The position numbers were made by a program, and so were the translations under genes. Of a stretch of 64,000 nt of DNA, positions 26,004 to 35,800 are shown piece after piece. The notes under the pieces were generated by a model. The model searched no databases, was not told the DNA's origin, and saw only the letters and a list, made by a program, of their open reading frames with translations. The DNA comes from a bacterium M00.F.Ca.ET.205.01.1.1 (lineage in GTDB: Bacteria; Pseudomonadota; Alphaproteobacteria; Rhizobiales; Rhizobiaceae): assembly GCA_004791255.1 (NCBI GenBank), contig SRUQ01000002.1, forward strand, positions 434,001 to 498,000. Direction: 5' to 3'. Position 1 is the first letter of the stretch; each line of letters begins with the position of its first letter.

Positions 26004-27361
26004 CGCTTGCTGTCAGATTCACTCTCGACAGATTTATTCACGGGGGAAATTGCATCCCCTGCCGCTTCGGGCGCATCCTGGCCGTTTGGCTGCGGCGCTT
26101 GAACTTCGACAGGGGGGGCCAAAGCAACTATGTCGTCGAGAAGCGGAGTCGACCCCAAGCCGTCGGTGAAATGGTGAACACCGTTTGCCCCCCCTGAAGC
26201 GCCATCGGATAGAGGTTCGAATACACTGGGCTTAGAGCCTGCGCGCGTTTCGATGAGCATCCTTTCAAGCAACTTCTGCATGTCCGCATTCTGTTGTTGG
26301 ACATGGCGAGCGAGGCTGTCTGTGCTACGCTGCACGTGAGCGGACGCCTCTACCGACTTCTCCATAATCTGAAGCGATTTCCCAGTTGTCTCCAACATCT
26401 TCGCGGCGGCGGTCGTGATCAGGTCGATGCGGTGCGCCTGATCCTTGCTAAGGGCCTCGGTTCTGGCGCCGTAGTCGACGACAATTTTGCCGAGCTCCCT
26501 GACAAGCGGACCGAGTTCGTTCTTCAGGACGGCTTCGGGTACCATGACTGCTTCGAGTTTCCTGGTCACCGCGTCTACCTGGCTTCCGAGTTGAAAGGTT
26601 GAGCTGGCCATGCCACTATTGGCCTTCTCGAACACGTCGCCGGAGCTGTCGACCTTTTCCGCAATTTCGGCGAGCTTGGATGCGATCTGACCAAAGCTGG
26701 CGTCGATCGCGGCACTGAGTTTTGCCGACGCATCCTGAACTGGTTTGATGGCTTCGTTCGCCATCTTTTCCAAAGCGTCCCTCAACTGCTCGCCAGTATC
26801 ATCGGCATGCCTGACGATCTCGTCGAACCCCTCGCTGATCATCTGGTTGCTCACCCGACGGAAATCGGCGAATTCGCGTGTGGCGCTTTCCATCTCCGAG
26901 CGCACGCGCCGCGTCATGGTTGCCAACTCGTGGCGCGTCGCCCTCTCGACATCGAGAACGTCACGCCGCGTCTGGTTGTAAAGGATGCGGAGAGCGATTC
27001 CGAAGATCGTGGACGTGATCGCGATGCCGAAGTTCCGGATGACGTCGTCTGTCGAAGACACTGAGGTGAATTGATATAGGGAAACGCCCAGGCTCGACAG
27101 CGTAAACAGGAAGCCCATGTAGTAGAGGTTGTCGCCGGTCTGCTCTTCGTGAAGCCGAATCCTCCCCGAAAACCAGGACAGCGACAAATACCCGATCATA
27201 AGCATGATCGGGACCGTCATGGAAACGAACGGATTCACCCCCCACAGCTTCGAGACCGCGATGAAGATGCAACCGGTGAGGGTAAACGCGGCGAAGGCGT
27301 AGAGCGGCAGGTTCCGGAGAAGACCAGTCGAAAATTCTTGGCCGACTGTGTGACGGTTCAA
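25985..27361 (-). CDS. MotA/ExbB/ZorA-like channel with long coiled-coil tail
   Basis: 458 residues from a TTG at 27361 (GGAGG eight bases upstream; overlaps the previous stop). Four membrane helices: about 18-38, 45-64, 78-97 and 109-127. The last, NFGIAITSTIFGIALRILYN, has the Thr-containing signature of the pore helix of MotA/TolQ/ExbB proteins. Residues about 130-390 are almost wholly helical and heptad-like (ATRHELATMTRRVRSEMESA, repeated Ser/Ala/Glu/Lys runs), a cytoplasmic tail like that of ZorA. The last 70 residues are Pro/Ala/Gly-rich and end in KRWWNRR. Family known: proton-driven motors. Inference: a Zorya-type motor coupled to a cytoplasmic tail. Confidence 0.72.
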   Translation of the reverse strand: MNRHTVGQEFSTGLLRNLPLYAFAAFTLTGCIFIAVSKLWGVNPFVSMTVPIMLMIGYLSLSWFSGRIRLHEEQTGDNLYYMGFLFTLSSLGVSLYQFTSVSSTDDVIRNFGIAITSTIFGIALRILYNQTRRDVLDVERATRHELATMTRRVRSEMESATREFADFRRVSNQMISEGFDEIVRHADDTGEQLRDALEKMANEAIKPVQDASAKLSAAIDASFGQIASKLAEIAEKVDSSGDVFEKANSGMASSTFQLGSQVDAVTRKLEAVMVPEAVLKNELGPLVRELGKIVVDYGARTEALSKDQAHRIDLITTAAAKMLETTGKSLQIMEKSVEASAHVQRSTDSLARHVQQQNADMQKLLERMLIETRAGSKPSVFEPLSDGASGGANGVHHFTDGLGSTPLLDDIVALAPPVEVQAPQPNGQDAPEAAGDAISPVNKSVESESDSKRWWNRR

Positions 27362-28182
27362 TTCATTCCCTCCAGTCGTGGCGACGGCAGAAAGTTGCCG
27401 CGATTCTCCAAGACCCACTTAGCCCAGAACTCCAGATGATCGCGCCCGTCAAAGGGCTTGGCCGCGCGATCGACATACCAGATCGCGACGTCGACCCCGT
27501 CCAGCGTCGTCCGGTATTTGGCGTTCGCTGGACTGTTCAGATACGCTTCGTAGCTGACCCCTGACTTGTACTGCGAGTACAGCCTCGTGTGTTCGATCAT
27601 GTCGGAGGCGACGATCAACTGCTTCGCAGCACCGGGTTTTGAAAACTTGTCGAAAACCGCGAGCTTGATTTCCTGAATGGCCGCCATGATCGGTGACTGA
27701 TTGCCGGATTGGCCATTAGGGATGCTCTTCGAAACCTTCTCCAACGGCTTGTTGAAGGCCTCTTCCCACTGGCGCTGGCGTCTGGTGGGATTGTTAGTCC
27801 ATTGATCGACAGTGGAGCCGTCGCCGGGATTGCAGCCGTCAAACATCGTGACGAGTTCGCCCGGGTTCTCGGTAAGGCCGAAAATCTCCAGCAGTCCGCC
27901 GACCGGAATCGCCGACACCCTCTTTTGGAACCTGTTCTTGATGTCGAGCAGCGTCGTGTCGGAAATCGGATCGGTCGTATCGACGAGGAACACGTTTACT
28001 GCAACAGGGCCGTCAAGCGGACACAAGGTTTCCTTGGCCAGCTTCGTTTGGGAACTGGCCTTCGCATAAAGGTATCCCAATCCACCGATCAATGCTCCGG
28101 AGAGGACGAGCAAACATATGCCGGCCATAACAGTGCCCAATCGGCCCGGCTTGCGGCTTTTTCTTCTTCTCGTCCTAGCCAT
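27358..28182 (-). CDS. Single-pass membrane protein with vWA-like periplasmic domain
   Basis: 274 residues: a very basic N-terminus (MARTRRRKSRKPGRLGTV), one helix (MAGICLLVLSGALIGGLGYL), then a soluble domain. The domain opens with a strand and VNVFLVDTTDPISDTTLLDI, resembling a von Willebrand A MIDAS region but with DTTDP in place of DxSxS. Later strands read AAKQLIVASDMIEHTRLYSQ and LDGVDVAIWYVDRAAK. The alternating pattern fits a vWA-like Rossmann fold, with helix N-in and domain periplasmic. It overlaps both neighbours (8 bases upstream, 4 downstream). No family recognised; the vWA reading is inference. Confidence 0.6.
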   Translation of the reverse strand: MARTRRRKSRKPGRLGTVMAGICLLVLSGALIGGLGYLYAKASSQTKLAKETLCPLDGPVAVNVFLVDTTDPISDTTLLDIKNRFQKRVSAIPVGGLLEIFGLTENPGELVTMFDGCNPGDGSTVDQWTNNPTRRQRQWEEAFNKPLEKVSKSIPNGQSGNQSPIMAAIQEIKLAVFDKFSKPGAAKQLIVASDMIEHTRLYSQYKSGVSYEAYLNSPANAKYRTTLDGVDVAIWYVDRAAKPFDGRDHLEFWAKWVLENRGNFLPSPRLEGMN

Positions 28183-29644
28183 TGGGAGCCGTCTCCGGAT
28201 GCAGCTTGTCCAGTTCGCGGTACTGGTCGATGCCGTCGTCGCACACTGCAGCGATTTTTCTGATCTGGTCGGATAGGTCTGCCTGTGCCTTGCGTATGGA
28301 TTCGGCGACGTCCTTGTCCGTCAATTCGCTCTCGCCTGCTTTCGTGGGCGGGATGCGTTCCAGCTTGTATGCGCCATCGAAGTACTTCGGAGCTGCTTCC
28401 GTTCGCGCCTTGGCATTAGCTTCCCGATAACGCTTGAGCAGCACGTTCGCGGTCCGCTCGAGCTGCTCCTGGTACTGGACAAACAAGGAGAGCAGCTTCG
28501 CCCGATGGGCGATGATCGCATTGTGGTCCCGGCGGCGGCCGCTGAGGTCCCTTATGATTTCGTCGACCTTCTCATTGTGGTCGTCTCGTACGCCGAGCAG
28601 CTCTTCAATGAGGTCTTCCTGACGGGTCGCGTAAGTCGTGCGCGCCGAGAGCAGCCTTTTGTACACTGCCGCATATCCGAGATATGGGTCTTTCAGGTAC
28701 CAGCCGTCGATGAAGGCAAAGATCGAAAACATCAGGCCGATGCCGAAGAGCAGCCAGGATTTGATGTCCACGAGTCCGAGCGGATCATGCCGGATTCTAT
28801 CCATAACGATAGGTCCAGCATCTTCGAGAATGCTCCCGGCTACCTCTCGATAATGGGCAAGTCCAAGATTCAGCGTGACGGCTAGGGCAGCATAGCCACC
28901 GATGGAAAGGTATCCGAGAAACTTCAGGAACAGGGACCGGTGGACGGTGAGGCTGACGCAAAACAGGGCGAAAACCAAAGCGATCCCGATATTGAGGAAC
29001 GAGAAGCTCATGGCCTCGGTAACGCCCCCGACAATTCCCATATCGCTTCCCTTCGCGAGGAAGACGCCGTTCATGATCGCCTCGACGAGAAAGAGGAAGA
29101 ACAGGAACGACACCTTGAAGAACCATACGTGGCCCTCCGACAGCCGCGGCGCGCGCGTGATCCCGTGCCGCCTGCGGAAATCGGCATAGTCTTCTTCGGC
29201 AGCGTTCAGTGCCCGTCGCAAACCATGGAGTTCGTTGCGTCCCCTGACGACTTCCGCCTTGAAGTTGGAAACGCCTTCGGCGTTTGCTTTGTGGATGTCG
29301 GAAAACTGTCCCTCGAAGTCCAGGCCGCCGAGCCTGCTGGCGAACGAATGGAGCTGGTCTTCCAGGTTGTTGTACGCGGTGTTCCTGGTGTCCTGGACCT
29401 TGCTGACGATCGCCAGTTCGACGTCATCAAGTGATTTCGAGCTCTTCGAGGGCTGGTCGGCTGCACCGCGGGCTTGCCCTTCTTCCGCGAGCTTCATGTC
29501 TCGTGCGACTCTGTCCACGTCCAAGTTTGGAAATATTTCAGTCGTGACCACAAAGTCATGGCTCGTCTCGCGGACCTTTTCCAAGATCCGGTTGAGCCCA
29601 TCAAACGCCTTCGTCAACTCTTTACCCCTTGCCCACTTTCCCAT
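28175..29644 (-). CDS. Four-helix membrane protein with flanking coiled coils (first gene of motor operon)
   Basis: 489 residues. Residues 1-165 are soluble and largely helical (LEDQLHSFASRLGG, ELHGLRRALNAAEEDYADFR). Four membrane helices follow at about 173-198, 210-232, 240-262 and 294-315, then a helical/coiled-coil C-terminal half (RQEDLIEELLGVRDDHNEKV, VQYQEQLERTANVLLKRYRE). Topology thus gives two large cytoplasmic helical domains. It is first in an operon whose four genes overlap by 4 to 19 bases, and its start faces the giant helicase gene across 246 bases. I do not recognise the family. It could be a scaffold or sensor for the MotA/MotB-like pair. Confidence 0.65.
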   Translation of the reverse strand: MGKWARGKELTKAFDGLNRILEKVRETSHDFVVTTEIFPNLDVDRVARDMKLAEEGQARGAADQPSKSSKSLDDVELAIVSKVQDTRNTAYNNLEDQLHSFASRLGGLDFEGQFSDIHKANAEGVSNFKAEVVRGRNELHGLRRALNAAEEDYADFRRRHGITRAPRLSEGHVWFFKVSFLFFLFLVEAIMNGVFLAKGSDMGIVGGVTEAMSFSFLNIGIALVFALFCVSLTVHRSLFLKFLGYLSIGGYAALAVTLNLGLAHYREVAGSILEDAGPIVMDRIRHDPLGLVDIKSWLLFGIGLMFSIFAFIDGWYLKDPYLGYAAVYKRLLSARTTYATRQEDLIEELLGVRDDHNEKVDEIIRDLSGRRRDHNAIIAHRAKLLSLFVQYQEQLERTANVLLKRYREANAKARTEAAPKYFDGAYKLERIPPTKAGESELTDKDVAESIRKAQADLSDQIRKIAAVCDDGIDQYRELDKLHPETAPNG

Positions 29645-29890
29645 GGTCAGCCCGTGCGAGACCTCTTAAGCAAAGAAACGCACGCGGACAACAATAATGA
29701 CTATCTATACGGTTGCGGCAGAGGAGGACCACAGAATGCCACCCGTTTGCAGATCGAAACGGCTACGCGGATGACCAGGGATTGTTTTAGGAAATGTCGC
29801 CCTGAGGCGATTGTCGGTACCTCCCTCGCGCTTGATAGCCGGGAACAATTTTGAGAAAGAATTGGCCTGTAACACTGAACCATATGCATC

Positions 29891-32800
29891 ATGCCCTCCC
29901 GACCCTACCAATCGAAAAGAATCGATGAACTCGAACGCATTTTCAAAGAGATGCGATCCGATGGACCTACGCTCGAGCTGTTGTGGCGAGAACTAGAGCA
30001 CCGATCGACGCATCGAGCCGGGCAGCTCCAGAGAAATGTGGCAGCAGCCCGTAAAGTGGTCGGACGAGCAAAGTCCGGTCGGACGCCTGATTGGCGCGAC
30101 GCCATGCAAACGCAATTGCAGCTCACCGGAACTGACCTCGCATCTTCGCAGTGTGTAACGAGGAATCCGGGGTCACTTCCCAACCGCATGTGTGATACCA
30201 ACGTATCCGGGGTGGACGTCGTCCGTCAGGCGGAAATGAACGACAGGTTTGGGATGCTTGATCGCGGCGAAATGGACAGGCTTGGCAATATCTACGAGCA
30301 GCTCCGACTAAAACTTCTGGATTTGACCAAGAAAAATCGGATGCTGAATTACACGATCAGCGCCCGTTCAAAACGCCAGCTGCAAATCGTCGATGAGGTT
30401 CTTGAGGAAGCATACTCGAAACTCGTCGACGACGATGGTTCGTTCAGGATTGCCCATCTCGATGAGCCCGAGGGCTTTCCGCCAGAAGAAAAGACCGAAG
30501 AGTTTGTTGACGCGTTGGAACACGCAAAGGTTTCCGACATCGATTACCTGACCGCGCTGGATAATTTGGTCGCTAGCGCAACCGACGACGAAATGACTGT
30601 CGAGCGGCTCGATAGAACCCTTCGCGACCGCGTGCGTACCCAACTTGGACTCCCCCCTCGACCAAAGCGCGCGGACGTCAATCGCAACGAACATGCGCGT
30701 TCGCTCGGCATAGACCCCAATCCCGAGCTTCAACCGGCGGGCACGAAGAAGACGCACTCCGACCGCTTTCTCCAGACGTTGAAATATCCTGACGAGCTCG
30801 AGGCCTTAATGGAGAAAATTTCCGCTGAGGCCCGGCTCGCCGAACAGGAAGCGGGCCTGTCCACGCTCTTTTTGGCTTTCGGTTTCCTGGAATGGTACGA
30901 CAGCGACGCCTCCGACAAGCCAATCTACGCGCCCCTCCTCCTTCTCCCTGTCAAGATCGAACGGCAGAAGGTGCGAGGAAAGCACGTCTACGAGGTGGCG
31001 GCCCGCGAAGGCGCGGCGGAAACCAACATTAGCCTTCAGAAATTCCTGGAGACAAAATTTGGCAGAGACCTTCCAGATTTCGGCGACGCCGATGACGGGG
31101 GATCCGTCGAGAGCTATCTGGCCAAGGTCGAGGCAAGCATCGAAGGATTGAAAAGATGGCGAGTTCGGCGCTGGCTAGTCCTCGGCCATTTCGCCTTCAG
31201 CCGCATAGCAATCTACGAGGACACTAAGCCGGAGAAGTGGCAGAACCACCCTGCCGCACATCCACTTGTCGGCTCGCTCCTCAGCGGCTTCGAGCAGGGC
31301 GCCGACGGTGACGGGCCCTCGTTCCATTCTCCCGAAGATTACCCTATCGACGATCCGGAGATCGAGAAGTCCGCCCCGATCCTGATCCAGGACGCCGACG
31401 CCTCGCAACACAGCGCCCTGGTAGACGTGATGCGGCAAAAGAATTTGGTGATCCAAGGGCCACCGGGGACCGGGAAGTCCCAGACCATCACGAACATCAT
31501 CGCGAATGCCCTGGCTGCTGGGAAGACCGTGCTTTTCCTGGCCGAGAAACAGGCAGCCCTCGACGTTGTCAAACGGCGGCTCGACAAGTCCGGAGTTGGC
31601 GAGTTCTGCCTGGAGCTGCACTCCGACAGATCGTCTCCCAAAGCTGTGGTCCAAAGCCTCGCCCGCCGATACGAAATCGGCGTCGGGCGATCCGCTAGGG
31701 CAGCTACGGCACAGGAGGACACGACGTGGGCCTTCGCACGGGCCCAAATCTCTGAGTATCTGAACGAGCTGCACTCCGAAGCCGACGATGGAGCGACTCC
31801 GTTCGAACTGATTTGGAAGTCGATCCGAGGACGTTCGGTAAATGCCGATCTTGGCGACTTTTTCAACGACGTCCATATGCCGGACGATCTGCTGGGCGAT
31901 CCACGCAACCTGCGGGACGTCAGAGGTAAATTAGAGATCTTCGCGGCGAGCGCGCAGGCGTTCCTTGATTCCTATGGACACCCGTCGGCATCACCATGGA
32001 GTGTGACCCCTCCGGGCCACCTGCCAGCGTACGAGCGCGATCAGTTTCTCGTGGCGATCCAAAGCCTTCGCGATGCGGCGGCGGAATTGGCGAAATTCAT
32101 GGATCGCCATGAGGGTCTCGGCATCATTTCCGGCGAAGACGGAGATGCGGTTTCGGCCGCCGACAAGATCATCCCGGAGCCGTCGAGCCCTTCGAGGATA
32201 GCCACGATTGCCGCCATCGATCTCGATGGCCTGCAGCATGGATTGTCCCTTCAATCCTCGTACCTTTCGGCAGTTCAAGCAGTCGACGACTTGCCGTCAG
32301 CTGGAGATCTCGACGCGCCGACTCTTGATACGGCCCGTGCGATCGTCTCAGCGCTGCCTTCTCAAGACCTTGCCGAGCTTAGCCCCGTCGGCCTGCGGGC
32401 CCATGCCTACCGCACGATACACCGGAACAAGGGCTTTCTCGGCGCGCTTGAATCGATGGGCCAGGCAATGGAACTGCTAGGCTTGGGAGGGTCCGCCCCC
32501 GTTCACGCTCTCGACGCTGTTGCGGCAGCTCTCGAGGTTACCGAGAGCGCTCACCCTGAGCATCTGCAATGGGTCGGCGCTGTCCAGATTGATACCTCTA
32601 TTTTCGGCCTGCTATTTGATCAATGGAACGCGCTTGCTCGCGAAGAGCTGGAACTTCGCCAGGCGGCGAGAGGGTTCACCGAACCCAAATGGCCGGATGC
32701 ACGGGAGCTTGACGAAGCCGGCGCTACATTGCGAAAGACCGGGATCGGCAGGCTCTTCAGCGCAATACGCGGAGACGTCAAAGCCGCGAGCGCAATGTTG

Positions 32801-35800
32801 GAGCGGCTCCGGTTTCCGGCAGAACCGAACTCCGTCGACATGCTTGTCCGAATCTCCAAACATGTCCGGTCGGTCGAGGCGTTCGCGTCCCATCGCGACG
32901 CGGAAGCCGCGATTGGCAAAGCCTGGGCAGGGGTGGCAACGCCGTTCGTGGCTATCGATCAAGGGATCAAGCTGCGCGAAGCCTTGGAGCACAAGCTCAC
33001 GGGGCTTCCCAACGGAAACAACGTTGCCAAAGCCATAGTCGGATTGACCGCAGGTTCTATCTCCGCATTCGCAGAGCTTTCGCGAACGGCAGATCTCTAT
33101 AGAGCCGGACGCGCACGGTTCGATGAATTGATTGACGGGCACCCGATCGGGGACGCCGCGGAACAGTGCACAAAGGATCTGGAGACCTTTGAACGTGTTC
33201 TCGGACTGGACCCGGATGACCGGCTCTCGTCTTCCACGCTTTCGCTTTCGACCCTTGCCGAGATCGATGCCGCCAGGACACGGTTGTCGCAAGCGCTGAT
33301 CGCGGTCGGCAGATCTCCATTCGCCGTCGCGGTGCGCTCGCTGGCGCCTGACAACGACGGGGTGTCGCAAACTGAAGACGCCATAGGATATGTGCGATCG
33401 GTCAAGTCGGCGCGACTGCCCGGACCGATCCTTGAAGGACTTCTCTCCGCGGATGGCCGGGCATGGCGCGACCGCCTTCGCGAGATGGCGGGGTCCTATG
33501 ACCGCGCTACAGGCCAGCTCAGCCACTCGGCGAAGCGTGTTGATGGATTCGGTATTCGTGGCATGGGCGCCTTCGATCTGCGGTCCATGATCCCGCATCT
33601 TGAAAGCCTCCTGGAACATAGAGAAGAACTTTCGGAGTTCATCTCCCTCCGCAGTTCCCGAGCCGAACTCGAGGGAGCAGGTCTCGTCGAATTCCTTTTC
33701 AAGACAGATGGGCTGCTGGTCCCGCCTTCGAGGCTTCCGGCCGTATTTGACGCGGTCGTGTCCCGACTTCGAGCCCAAGGTGCCCGGCGTTTCTCTTCGT
33801 CGCTGGCTAACCGGACTGGCAACGAACTTGATGCGAAACGAAAGACGTTTGCCGAACGTGACAGGCAGAAGATCCTTGGCGATCGCGAGACTGTCCGGGC
33901 GCGTTTGCTCACAAGGCAGCCGCCGAACGGCCTCCGCAACGGATCGGTGAAGACATGGACGCAAATGAGCCTCCTAGCGAACGAGTTTCCGAAACAGAAA
34001 CGCTTCACGCCAGTTCGCGGCCTAATGGGAAGGGCTGGCGAAGCTGTCAGGGCCCTGAAGCCCTGTTTCATGATGTCACCCCTCTCGCTTTCAAAGTTTC
34101 TCCCGCAAGGCCGATTTGAATTTGACCTGCTCGTCATTGACGAGGCGTCCCAGATGAAGCCGGAAGACGCGTTGGGCGCCATGTTGCGTGCGCGCCAGAT
34201 CGTAGTGGTCGGCGACCCGAAACAGCTTCCGCCGACGAGCTTTTTTGAACGGTCGAGCGACAATCCGGCCACTGACGACGAAGACGCCGACGAGATCGAC
34301 GACGAGTCGATCCTTGAACGGTGCCAGAAGGTATTCGGTGAGGTCAGGCGCCTGAAATGGCATTATCGCAGCCGTTGCGAGAGCCTGATCCGGTTTTCAA
34401 ACGACAACTTTTACGAGGGCAGCCTCGTCACGTTCCCTGCCGCAAAACCTGGCTCTTTCTCTATCGACCTGCTTCGCGTCAATGGGGAATACAAGGCTAG
34501 GCGGAATGTCGCCGAAGCGGAGCGCGTCGCTGAAGAAGCGATAGAGTTCATGCGGCATTTCTCGGACAGCGATGAGGATTCGCTTCCCACCTTGGGTATT
34601 GTCGCGCTCAACACGGACCAGAGAGACCTCATTGAGGAAACCCTGCGACGGATGTCGGGCGATGACGAACTCGTCGAGACATATAGGGAGAAAGCCGGGA
34701 AGAAGGGGGAACCTTTGTTCGTGAAGAACTTGGAGAACGTTCAGGGCGACGAACGCGACTTCATCTTCATATCAATGACCTACGGCAAGGAAGCCGGTGC
34801 GACTGTCATGCGGCAGCGCTTCGGCCCGATTAACAGCAAGCAGGGTCATCGTCGTCTCAACGTACTATTTTCCCGGGCCCGGATCCGCATTGGTCTTTTC
34901 GCTTCGTTTGGCTCCGAAGACGTCAAACCGGCGGAAACCAGCAAAGAGGGCGTCCATGTTTTGAAGCGATATCTCGAATATGCCGAATCCGAGGGACGTG
35001 CTGCGGTCCAGCTGATTGGCGGAGAGGCAGACAGTGAATTTGAAACCGAGGTGGGCAACCGTCTTCGCGCTCGTGGCCATTCCGTAGACATGCAGGTTGG
35101 AGTTTCCGGATTCAAGATAGACTTGGGAATACGACATCCGGACCACCCGGAAATGTTCCTCGCAGGCATTGAATGCGACGGCGCGCAGTATCATTCGAGC
35201 AAGAGTGCGCGCGACCGCGACAGGTTGCGCGAGGAGGTTCTGCGGGGCCTGGGCTGGAATGTCCTTCGGGTCTGGTCGACCGATTGGTTTGATAACCCGG
35301 ACGCTCAGACTGAGAAACTCCTTAAGCGGCTTGAGGAGCTGCGGACTAAGCCAATATCGGCGTTTCAGGACTATCGACTTGGCCCCACATATTTGCCAGC
35401 GATCGAGGTCGCGATCGCGGAGCAGTCAGAAACAGAAACCGACGATGACATCGATGGCCAAGCCCTATTTGACTCCATAGCGGAGCACGCGATTTCCGAC
35501 GTGCAGGCCGAAACCGAAGACGGCTTCGACCTGTTTGAGGGGAGCGGTAACTTGACCGTAGACCAAGCGTATGAAGCCTTGGCGGCATTCAGGGAAAAGG
35601 TCATCCGACCATCGGCCTCGAATTGGGAGCCGCATCGCTCCATTCTTCGCGAAGCCATGATCGAAACGTTCGTCCGCCAAAGGATTACCGATCCCGAGGA
35701 CTGGTTCACTCGCGTCCCGCACTACCAGAGGTCCGGTACCGACCCGGTTGAAAAGAGGCTGTACCTGGATCGCATCTGCAGCGTCATCGATCGCATCGGC

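Noticed and set aside
32612..33964. 450-residue open frame antisense to the DUF4011 helicase
   Set aside because: It is fully antisense to a well supported gene, Arg-rich, and lacks a ribosome-binding site or domain.
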